A stretch of 64,000 nucleotides of DNA, taken from positions 4,281,501 through 4,345,500 of the forward strand of contig NZ_OY782038.1 of NCBI RefSeq assembly GCF_963677575.1, given 5' to 3'. Of the stretch, positions 17,569-24,800 are shown piece after piece. Each line of letters begins with the position of its first letter. Positions within the stretch are counted from its first letter, which is position 1. The stretch comes from an uncultured Draconibacterium sp. (GTDB taxonomy: Bacteria; Bacteroidota; Bacteroidia; Bacteroidales; Prolixibacteraceae). Made by a program: the position numbers and the translations under genes. The notes beneath the pieces are model-generated. The model was not told the DNA's origin. It did no database searches and saw only the letters and a list, made by a program, of their open reading frames with translations.

Positions 17569-19362
17569 CTATTTCTCAACCTTCAAAACCACAACTTTAT
17601 CGCCAGCTTTCAGCGAGCCCTCTGAAGAGAATAACCGAATATTTCCTTTTTGATTCTCGATCAGAATTGGCAAAGTATCATCTGTATCTATTTTATTTTC
17701 GTCGATCCATTGTTGGCACGACATTTCTTTTTCAATGAGAATACTGCTTTCCTCAGCTTCATCGTGCTGCATTCTGTGTATCCATTCATCTATGCTCACT
17801 GGCGAAGCAAACAGAAGATTTTTGCTCTCCGATTCTGAGGTAGCATCAAACTCCTCGGAAGGAGATTGTGTTATTACTACATCAGGAACAAGGAACTTTT
17901 CTTTTGCCATTTTTGTGGCAAGTGTATTTACCAGGTTATTTGTTGTCATTCCAACAACTGTAGACACATTATCGGCATGAATATCTTCCCAGGTGGTTTC
18001 ATCTAAGGCATTTCCAAACAAGCTTTTAAATCCTGCTTTTTCAGCTTTCGCTGCTAGTTCACGGTTATTGTCAATAAGCGTAACCGGCTCCTGATCTTTA
18101 AAATATTTAGCCAGAATAAGGCTTAGCGGATTCACACCAAGGAATATAATTCCCTTGCGTTCGTCCATATAAACCAGCTCGCCTCGTTTGCGCAGCCATT
18201 TGGTTGTCCAACTTAGAAATACCGGAACCGTGAGCGTGGTAAAAATGGCCATAAACACCAGTATGGAGAAAATGGCTTTATCGATAATCCCCAATCCGAG
18301 ACCGATCTCTGCAATGATGATTTCAACGGCTCCACGGCCATTCATGCCTGTTCCGATGGTAATTCCTTCGCGCCAGCCGTTTCGCGATGGGAGATAAAAC
18401 AAAGCTGTACCTACAATTTTGCCAACTATAGCCAGTGTTGTTACCAGAATGAGTAAACCCAGGTCGGTTTTAAAAACGTTTATGTCGACAAAGAATCCGG
18501 CAGTTACAAAGAAAATCGGTGCCATAAATCCTATGGAGACATCGTAAAACGCTTTGTTCAGTTCTTTCGAAATCTTCTTTGGGAAGAGGTTGTCTTTGAT
18601 AAACAAACCAGCCATAAATGCTCCCAAGATGCTGTGCATCCCGGCCAGTTCTGCCAATTCGCAGTAGCCAAAAGTTACAATCAGGATCATGGTGAAATAG
18701 GCCGTGCTGCTTTTCATGCCTGAACGCGAAATGTACTTTCCGAAGCGGGGCAATAGAAAAACGCCTATTGAAATGGTAAGCCCAAAAAATAACAGGATCT
18801 TTCCGCCAATCAGCAGTAGTTGTGTAATATTTACAACATTGGTTTCGGCAAAGTTGGTGATGCCTGAAAATATGACCAGCGCCAATGTGTCGGAGATTAG
18901 TGCACCAGCCATTAAAACGTAGGCAATGCGCGTGTTTAGTAGTTTCAAATCGATAAGGATACGACTTTTTGTAGCCAGCGAGGTTACTCCAATGGCAATG
19001 GCAACAAACAGTCCGGCAATGGGAGTTCCGCCCGTCCAGACGATGGCAAAGTAACCCAATAAAAAGGGGACGAAAAATCCTCCAATGGCTGCGAGGAGTC
19101 CTGCCCACGAAGCTTTTTTCAGGTCGCGAAAATCGATTTCCATACCGATGTAAACCATCAGCAGGATAATTCCGATTTCGGCCAGCACCTTAATCGCCTC
19201 GGAATATTCGAGCCATCCTAATACGGCCGGTCCCAGTATAATTCCTATAAGCAACTCACCGAGAATGGCGGGGTAACCAATTTTACGTATCCCAACTCCT
19301 CCAAGATAAGCTGCAAGTAATACAGCAGAAATATTCAGGATATTAATGTGAAACTCCTCCAT
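17569..19362 (-). CDS. Cation:proton antiporter (CPA2/Kef type) with C-terminal TrkA-like domains
   Basis: 597 residues. About 12-13 transmembrane helices of the Na+/H+ exchanger fold cover residues 1-390 (segments GELLIGIILGPAVLGW, LLMVYIGMEIDF, MNGRGAVEIIIAEIGL). A Rossmann-like RCK/TrkA_N domain (about 400-510) and an RCK_C-like domain (about 515-597) follow. Kef-type proteins exchange K+ or Na+ for H+ at the inner membrane. The usual nucleotide-binding GxGxxG is replaced by FLGVNPLS, so NAD(H) or glutathione control may be altered. It is transcribed convergently with the NfnAB gene. Confidence 0.85.
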   Translation of the reverse strand: MEEFHINILNISAVLLAAYLGGVGIRKIGYPAILGELLIGIILGPAVLGWLEYSEAIKVLAEIGIILLMVYIGMEIDFRDLKKASWAGLLAAIGGFFVPFLLGYFAIVWTGGTPIAGLFVAIAIGVTSLATKSRILIDLKLLNTRIAYVLMAGALISDTLALVIFSGITNFAETNVVNITQLLLIGGKILLFFGLTISIGVFLLPRFGKYISRSGMKSSTAYFTMILIVTFGYCELAELAGMHSILGAFMAGLFIKDNLFPKKISKELNKAFYDVSIGFMAPIFFVTAGFFVDINVFKTDLGLLILVTTLAIVGKIVGTALFYLPSRNGWREGITIGTGMNGRGAVEIIIAEIGLGLGIIDKAIFSILVFMAIFTTLTVPVFLSWTTKWLRKRGELVYMDERKGIIFLGVNPLSLILAKYFKDQEPVTLIDNNRELAAKAEKAGFKSLFGNALDETTWEDIHADNVSTVVGMTTNNLVNTLATKMAKEKFLVPDVVITQSPSEEFDATSESESKNLLFASPVSIDEWIHRMQHDEAEESSILIEKEMSCQQWIDENKIDTDDTLPILIENQKGNIRLFSSEGSLKAGDKVVVLKVEK

Positions 19363-19514
19363 AGCGCTGTTATTAAAGTTATGTCCCTTTCACAATATAT
19401 GAAATTTAGTCCAAATAGAATACCTGTTAGTATTAAATGAATTGTTAATGTGTTTGCGGTTGTAGTACTGCAACTAGGAAGGGAAGGAGAAGCTCTGGGA
19501 AAGTTAATTCGTTT

Positions 19515-20053
19515 TTAATCCTGTTTTTCGTTTTCACTAAATGGCGTAGCAATATAGTCTTCGCCATTCATAACTTTTACCGTATTGGTAATTGAACCTA
19601 AGGCGTTTATCAAAAGTAAACCAAGAACTGGAGTAGTAATGGTTGTTTTCCAGTAAACCCAAAAGCAGCCCAAAAGAACGCCGCAGATCATCAATTGAAA
19701 TCTGATTACAGAATGATAATGGTCGGACATTGCTTTTGTTTTGTGCTTTCTCGTTCGCCACATTAGTATTGTTGGAGATCGTAACGGAAGGATACTACTC
19801 ATATGTAAAAATCCTAACCAGGTATTGTTCTGCTTTTCAGTTTCCTCCATTTCTTCTGCTTCGTTGGCGGTAAACAGACTAAAATCAACTTCCAGAGTTT
19901 TGACAATTATTTGAAGTGTGTAAGCCCTCGGATCTACCTGCCCGTTTTCGATGCGCTGAATGGTTCGGGGGCTCACTTCTGTTTTCTCTGCCAGCTCTTC
20001 CTGAGTCATGCCTTTTTAATCCGTAATTCTTTAATGAGTTTTCCGGTTTCCAT
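19515..20053 (-). pseudogene. XRE-family HTH regulator with membrane-spanning C-terminus, disrupted by a one-base frameshift
   Basis: The long frame (ATG at 20009) begins inside the helix-turn-helix: MTQEELAEKTEVSPRTIQRIENG. Directly upstream in another frame, an ATG at 20053 encodes METGKLIKELRIKKA and then stops at TGA. Adding one G to the GG after the A-run near 20010-20017 would read RIKKG-MTQEELAEKT, the usual XRE domain start. So one base appears lost, giving a full protein of about 179 residues. The C-terminal half has two hydrophobic helices (about residues 107-150 of the long frame), as in membrane-anchored XRE proteins of Bacteroidota. It may be a true pseudogene, a phase-variable site or a sequence error; translation from the internal ATG would lack helix 1. 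Confidence 0.65.
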
Positions 20054-20133
20054 TCAAATGTCTCACTGATTACTTTGAATTCCAACTGCACTAACTCGAC
20101 CATGTTTTATACACCGTGTTTGGGGGCAGGTGC

Positions 20134-20598
20134 TTATTTTTTTATTTCCCATTTTGGAGTCATAGCAATTCTTTTTCCATCATCTGTTGTATATTCTTCT
20201 AAAGAGTTTTCTTTCGACTGTATGCAAATGTACACCATGTTCTCATCTGAGGTGTTGCATAAACTTCTCACACCATCTGGCGAAACTCTTATTACACTTC
20301 CTTCCTGAATCGGAAAACAATCATCATCTACCTGGTAATAACCTGAACCTTTGAGTATAATGTATGTTTCTTCGTCTTTGTAATGTATGTGGAAATAACC
20401 TAATTCTGATTTTGGAGGTATTGTTGTATACGATATCTCAGTTCCGGTGGATTTGGAAGGAGCTTTTAAAAACACTTTCCCTTTAATTTCAGTCTTGAGT
20501 TTTGGATGTATAAGTGAATGTTTTTCTATATCTTCCAAACTGCCAACATTAACTGCAGTATAATTCTTGCTTTCTGATATCAATTCTACCTTTTTCAT
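20134..20598 (-). CDS. Cupin-domain protein
   Basis: 154 residues from the preferred start ATG at 20598 (MKKVELISESKNY). The frame extends 18 codons upstream to 20652, but that part is Lys/Phe-rich and unlike a protein N-terminus. The centre has a cupin barrel pattern: GYFHIHYKDEETYIILKGSGYY for motif 1 and a second strand set around EGSVIRVSPDGVRSL. Only two His are present in motif 1, so metal binding is uncertain. Function unknown; small cupins of this type often act as sugar or small-molecule binding or isomerising proteins. Confidence 0.75.
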   Translation of the reverse strand: MKKVELISESKNYTAVNVGSLEDIEKHSLIHPKLKTEIKGKVFLKAPSKSTGTEISYTTIPPKSELGYFHIHYKDEETYIILKGSGYYQVDDDCFPIQEGSVIRVSPDGVRSLCNTSDENMVYICIQSKENSLEEYTTDDGKRIAMTPKWEIKK

Positions 20599-20816
20599 TT
20601 TCTTTCTATTTTTTAATTTTAAACAACTTGAACTTGTGAAATTTTTGAACAAGTTGACCTTTCCTCAAGTTCATCAGTTTTATAAATATTTGACTTTCAG
20701 AATTATTCATTTTCGATTTTTTTCAAATAGCCAATCTTTAAGTGACTTTTTCGTCTTTTTTCATTATGGCTAACGTACGTGGAACCCAACAGGTCGGGTT
20801 ATATTTCTATTATCGG

Positions 20817-20853
20817 GTTGGGTTATCCGCCCATTTTGGGTGTATAACCCAAC
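20817..20853. repeat. Perfect 10-bp inverted repeat (GTTGGGTTAT...ATAACCCAAC)
   Basis: GTTGGGTTAT (20817-20826) and ATAACCCAAC (20844-20853) pair perfectly, with a further inner CCCA/TGGG pair. A related arm, AACCCAACAGGTCGGGTTAT, lies at about 20783-20802, so the hairpin can refold with it. It lies in a 735-bp gap (20599-21333) whose other content is the degraded small ORF at 20961-21170 and AT-rich sequence with no gene. Confidence 0.5.
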
Positions 20854-20960
20854 ATTTTGTAAAAATAGTGTATTTTTAGCGTATTCAACAGCTTGATTTT
20901 TATAGCATTAAATATAATGGTTTTTTCGTGCGATTGGAAATAACCAGTACAAAGCTGTTT

Positions 20961-21170
20961 TTACTTACCGGCCAGGTCTCGAATAGTTTGCCGCAGTATA
21001 TTTACTTCAAGCTCCAGTCCTTTAACCCGGTTTTGCAGGATTTTATTTTCTTCTACCAATTCGGTATCGGCGCAATCAGGTTCCGGTTAGGGGAATTTTG
21101 TAGCCAGTTCGCGAAAGAGGTTGTATTTCAGGAAATTACTCAGTGACTTTTCCTAGCCTGAAAAATTCAT
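20961..21170 (-). pseudogene. Degraded small coiled-coil ORF with two in-frame stops
   Basis: Read from ATG at 21170, the frame runs 70 codons to TAA at 20961-20963. It is interrupted by TAG at codon 6 and TAA at codon 28. Between and after the stops it looks protein-like: KSLSNFLKYNLFRELATKF, and then ELVEENKILQNRVKGLELEV ending in a leucine-zipper-like helix and LAGK. Both stops are one C-to-T change from a Gln codon. No family is recognised; a small DNA-binding or transposase-associated helix protein is possible. The plus-strand ORF over the same bases looks like its shadow. Confidence 0.35.
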
Positions 21171-21333
21171 TAAATTTTTCACACAAAGTGTTCTCCTAGG
21201 GGATAAAGTCGTCGCACAAACAAAAATCATATTAAAATTATCCGTTGGGAGTAAAAAAGATTGTCAGCACCCAATTTAAACCACCTGCATCTTTTATATT
21301 TATTGTGAATTACATCAAAACAATACTATCCGC

Positions 21334-22359
21334 ATGAAAGCACTTTTATTCTTAATATCAATCCTGTTTTTGAGTGCCTGTTCTCAGCAGTCACAACCAG
21401 TATTAACCACCGTTGCCGGGACTTCGGATACCACGTTATTGGTAGAGCCGTTCGGAATGTGTACCGACGGCAGTGGAAACTTTTATATTGCCGACGTGGG
21501 TAAACACTGTATCAGCCGCGTAACACCCGATGGAGTGGTCGAGCTCTTTGCCGGAACTGCAAAACCGGGAACCGCTGACGGCAAACTTAAAAGTGCCGAA
21601 TTTGATAGTCCTTCTGGTTTGTGTTTCGATAAAGACGGCAATTTGTATGTGGCTGGTTTTGGTGGACAGAATGTACGAAAAATATCGCCCGATGGAGAGG
21701 TGACAACAGTTGCCGGAACAGGCGAAGAAGGTTATCGTAACGGTCCGGCAGACGAAGCAATTTTTAGTTCGCCGCGTGGTGTTTGTATCGACTCGAAAGG
21801 GAATATTTTTGTGGCTGATTGCTGGAATCACCGCATTCGTAAAATCTCGTCCGATGGAATGGTGACGACTTTTGCAGGTGGAGGCAAACGTGGCGAGCTG
21901 GTGGTAAACGACTGGAAAGATGGTGCCGATACCACTGCACGTTTTGACGCGCCTTGCGGACTGGCCATAGATGCAAATGACAACATTTTTGTGGCTGATG
22001 CCAATAACAACAGTATTCGCAAAATTACACCCGATGGTAGGGTAACAACCCTGGCCGGAACCGACCACCGCAAAGGTTTGGTTGACGGAACAAAAGAAGA
22101 GGCGGTTTTGAATGTGCCAACAGAATTATTTGCCGCTTCTGATGGAACCATTTTTTTCTCCGACACCTATAATCATTGCATCCGGAAAATTACACCCGAT
22201 GGTCGTGTGATCACACTCGTTGGAACCGGAGAAGAAGGTTATTCGGAACAAGAACCATTGGAGTCCTTACTCAGTAATCCTAGAGGAATTTGTGTTTACA
22301 ATGGTTACCTGTATTTCGTTGAAATGGGAAATCATTCACTTCGTAAGTTGAAATTGTAG
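21334..22359 (+). CDS. NHL-repeat beta-propeller lipoprotein
   Basis: 341 residues with a lipoprotein signal peptide (MKALLFLISILFLSAC). Six NHL repeats follow, each with the pattern (N)xFVADxxNxxIRKIxPDGxVTTxAG, for example ADCWNHRIRKISSDGMVTT and ADANNNSIRKITPDGRVTT. The last repeat ends SLRKLKL, so a six-bladed propeller is expected. NHL propellers bind proteins, glycans or RNA or act as lyases; no catalytic signature is evident. It is likely anchored in the outer or inner membrane facing the periplasm or the surface. Not in an obvious operon. Confidence 0.85.
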   Translation: MKALLFLISILFLSACSQQSQPVLTTVAGTSDTTLLVEPFGMCTDGSGNFYIADVGKHCISRVTPDGVVELFAGTAKPGTADGKLKSAEFDSPSGLCFDKDGNLYVAGFGGQNVRKISPDGEVTTVAGTGEEGYRNGPADEAIFSSPRGVCIDSKGNIFVADCWNHRIRKISSDGMVTTFAGGGKRGELVVNDWKDGADTTARFDAPCGLAIDANDNIFVADANNNSIRKITPDGRVTTLAGTDHRKGLVDGTKEEAVLNVPTELFAASDGTIFFSDTYNHCIRKITPDGRVITLVGTGEEGYSEQEPLESLLSNPRGICVYNGYLYFVEMGNHSLRKLKL

Positions 22360-22403
22360 TTTCTCCTTTTCAATTTTTGTTTCCGAAATTGGAATTTTTT
22401 TTA

Positions 22404-22526
22404 CACCGAGGCTTTAGCCCGGTGTTGAGTGTAATCTAACGGAAAGGCTTTAGTCTTTAATGATTAAATGCTGAAGCCAATCTCATTTTTATACTGTAAA
22501 CACCGCCCTAAACCTAAAGGACGGTG
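22404..22526. repeat. Cluster of small palindromes in intergenic gap
   Basis: CACCGAGGCTTTAGCCCGGTG (22404-22424) and CACCGCCCTAAACC...GGACGGTG (22501-22526) each form hairpins. Between them, partial copies of GGCTTTAG and CTGAAGCC recur. The cluster sits between the convergent NHL gene and the protease-like lipoprotein gene. It is probably an intergenic repeat, possibly doubling as a bidirectional terminator. Confidence 0.45.
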
Positions 22527-22582
22527 CAAAAATCATCTTGTTTTGTTATTGAGTAATGAAGCGGGGTAACTTCGCAATTAAA

Positions 22583-23524
22583 CTACTTATCCCCGGCCTT
22601 AAAATATAGAATAAGGTTGGCATAATCGATAACTGCCTGATGGTTTTTCATCCAGTCGCGGCCAAAAATACCAAAACTCGGAAGTGCATCGTGAGTAGTA
22701 TTGCCGTATTCTGCAAAATCGGAGAATTCAGCCCGCTGTGCAGGTATTTCAAAAGTAACACCGGCTATGCTGTATGCAATTGGAGTGGTATTTTTATACA
22801 CATCGGGCGTGGTATTATCGGGGCTGTGGTCGCGCGTGTTGGTGGCGTTAAGTGCAAGCACATTTTTAAAAGTAAGCACATCGAGGCTGTAATCCGAAGC
22901 AACCGTACCAATGGTTATCGGGATTTCCTTTTGAAGCACATCAAAGTACACCTGCATAAATACTTCGCTGTCGCTGATTTCAAACCGTGTGTATTTATAT
23001 TCGTTTTCAAGTAGTTTACTATCCGGTTTATCGGTTTTGGCTACACCAATTTCAAGCTGTTCGTTTACAAAATCAATTTTCACTTTTTCTTTTTGCAGCC
23101 AGTCAACACCCAACATTCCCTGTGCTGCTTTTCCTTCCTCTTCGGGCCAGTCAAACACCGGTATATTTTCAATTCCGTTAAAAACATGTTCGCCAATGCT
23201 GAATGCTGCAACGTTTATTCTGCCGCGGCCACGCTCGCTGTATCCATAATCGTCGATCTTTGTAAGAGGCTCACCATTATTCAATTGCTCAGCCACATCG
23301 TGCGTCAGCATCATGTAAAAACCGGCATTACCATGCACCATCATCGGAACCGTTTTTTCCAATCCAAAATTGGCGTCAACAACATAGCGGTTTCCTCCAA
23401 AAACAATCTGCTGCATTTGTACAGGTTCTGTTTTGGTTTCCGGTAACGATTTTTCTTTGGTATTATGCTTTGTGTCACAGGCCAGCAACAGGATGGTAAG
23501 TGTTATAAGTGAAAATATCTTCAT
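22583..23524 (-). CDS. Lipoprotein with duplicated retropepsin-like fold lacking catalytic Asp
   Basis: 313 residues; lipobox LLLAC at residues 12-16. Two similar lobes are visible. Each ends with a pattern seen in bacterial aspartyl-protease-like proteins: GMLGVDWLQKEKVKIDF (136-152) and GIFGRDWMKNHQAVIDY (285-301). Where an active enzyme would have D-T/S-G, lobe 1 has VHGNAGFYMM (63-72) and lobe 2 has ITIGTVASDY (203-212). It therefore looks like a pseudoprotease or binding protein. The fold assignment is by eye. It is followed on the same strand direction by the NHL gene's repeat region. Confidence 0.6.
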   Translation of the reverse strand: MKIFSLITLTILLLACDTKHNTKEKSLPETKTEPVQMQQIVFGGNRYVVDANFGLEKTVPMMVHGNAGFYMMLTHDVAEQLNNGEPLTKIDDYGYSERGRGRINVAAFSIGEHVFNGIENIPVFDWPEEEGKAAQGMLGVDWLQKEKVKIDFVNEQLEIGVAKTDKPDSKLLENEYKYTRFEISDSEVFMQVYFDVLQKEIPITIGTVASDYSLDVLTFKNVLALNATNTRDHSPDNTTPDVYKNTTPIAYSIAGVTFEIPAQRAEFSDFAEYGNTTHDALPSFGIFGRDWMKNHQAVIDYANLILYFKAGDK

Positions 23525-23572
23525 TCGGAAATAATTGTATTATCGAACTATATTTTGTTTTGCCACGGGATT

Positions 23573-24025
23573 TTAAACGTCGAAATAATAAATCGATTTG
23601 TAATCGAGTTTTTGGGCGCCAATCCGGTCGTAAAAATCCATGGCACTCAGGTTGCGGTTATTTACATACCAGTCAATCACTTTTGCTCCTTTACTTTTTG
23701 CATAAGTTTTAAGGTGCTTCATCAGCATGGCGCCAATGCCCAGTTTACGGTATTCGGGAAATATAAACAAATCTTCGATGTGGTAATTGGCAACAGCTTT
23801 AAACGTTGAGAAGCTCTTAAAAATAAGTGTAAAACCACAAACTTTCTTGTCTTCGTTTTCGGCTACAAATACGGTTACGTGGGTGTCGGGTGCAAAAATT
23901 GTGTTACGAATGTCCTGTTCGGTGGCAGTTACCATATCTACCTGATCAACATGAACGGCAAGGCCTTTAATACATTCCAAAATAATTCCGGCATCTTCTG
24001 GTTTGGCTTCTCTGATTTGTATCAT
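23573..24025 (-). CDS. GNAT family N-acetyltransferase
   Basis: 150 residues with the GNAT layout: IREAKPEDAG at the N-terminus, a central strand IEDLFIFPEYRKLGIGAMLM holding the acetyl-CoA pyrophosphate loop (R-x-L-G-I-G), and the C-terminal NLSAMDFYDRIGAQ. The closest type by eye is the spermidine/diamine acetyltransferase-like group. It starts 12 nt after the stop of the Crp/Fnr gene on the same strand, so the regulator and enzyme may be co-transcribed. Confidence 0.85.
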   Translation of the reverse strand: MIQIREAKPEDAGIILECIKGLAVHVDQVDMVTATEQDIRNTIFAPDTHVTVFVAENEDKKVCGFTLIFKSFSTFKAVANYHIEDLFIFPEYRKLGIGAMLMKHLKTYAKSKGAKVIDWYVNNRNLSAMDFYDRIGAQKLDYKSIYYFDV

Positions 24026-24037
24026 AAATGGAAATTA

Positions 24038-24616
24038 TTACAATTTACCGGCTCTAACACGACTAAGCGATTCCGGTGTCATTAAAAGGTACGATGCAAT
24101 ATGGTTTACCGAGGCGCGTTTGGCTGCATCGGGATATTCGTGAAGAAAACGCTTGTAACGTTCGTGCACGGTTTCGTAGCGCCACGAGTCGGCTTTTTGC
24201 TGCGACAGAATTAACGAGCTTTCCAATATTTTACGAAGCAGGTTGCCCAGTTGTGGTTGGTTCTGCGATAATTTTACAAATTCATGGTAAGGAATAAAAT
24301 AAACAGTACTGTCCTCCAGCGCTTCAACCAGTAGTTTCGAGCCTTGCTGCAAAAACAGGCTGTTAATACACAAGGCTCCCTGATTTTCGCAGGCAAAATG
24401 TTCGGTAATCTCCCGGTCGTCTTTGTAGTAAAATTGTCTTAACATTCCTTTGCCTACCCAGTAAATATTTTTTGCAATTTCACCTTCCTTTAACAGCAGT
24501 TCGCCTTTCTTTACCTCTTTTTTTACAATGATAGAAGCCAGTAGTTTCTCCTCTTTCATATCTAGTTTATGAAGGTTTTCGGCGAGGATTTTTACTAATT
24601 TTAATGCTTCACTCAT
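24038..24616 (-). CDS. Crp/Fnr family transcriptional regulator
   Basis: 192 residues. The cyclic-nucleotide-binding beta-roll spans about residues 20-115 (VKKGELLLKEGEIAKNIYWV, then ITEHFACENQGALC). A dimer helix and a compact C-terminal winged helix follow, ending ASVNHIASYLLMTPESLSRV, with the recognition helix at the very end. The ligand-binding Arg/Glu set of true CRP is not obvious and no Cys cluster for FeS is present, so the signal is unknown. It is divergent from the GH3 gene, separated by 184 nt. Confidence 0.85.
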   Translation of the reverse strand: MSEALKLVKILAENLHKLDMKEEKLLASIIVKKEVKKGELLLKEGEIAKNIYWVGKGMLRQFYYKDDREITEHFACENQGALCINSLFLQQGSKLLVEALEDSTVYFIPYHEFVKLSQNQPQLGNLLRKILESSLILSQQKADSWRYETVHERYKRFLHEYPDAAKRASVNHIASYLLMTPESLSRVRAGKL

Positions 24617-24738
24617 AATTTAATTGTATTGCTACTGCTGTAATACAAACAAATTTAAAAAAGAAAGCGATTGGAAGAAATATTCCTGACAGACATTATT
24701 TTCTGATATAGATCAAACGCAAAAATTAGTATTGAATT

Positions 24739-24746
24739 TATTTTTG
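24739..24746 (+). promoter_or_regulatory. Candidate -7 element of the GH3 gene promoter
   Basis: TATTTTTG matches TAnnTTTG and lies 54 nt before the start codon of the beta-glucosidase gene. A clear -33 TTTG at the right spacing is not seen, so support is weak. Confidence 0.3.
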
Positions 24747-24800
24747 GCAAGAGGAATGACAGAATCAATAAATCATATTAATCAATAAGAACTAAAACAG

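Noticed and set aside
20783..20853. Integron attC-like site suggested by ACCCAAC...GTTGGGT
   Set aside because: The 7-nt boxes fit RYYYAAC/GTTRRRY by chance-level similarity, but there is no cassette array, no integrase and no full attC fold.
20928..21146. Plus-strand ORF of 72 codons
   Set aside because: It lies over the minus-strand coiled-coil pseudogene, has no start context or domain, and is probably its shadow.
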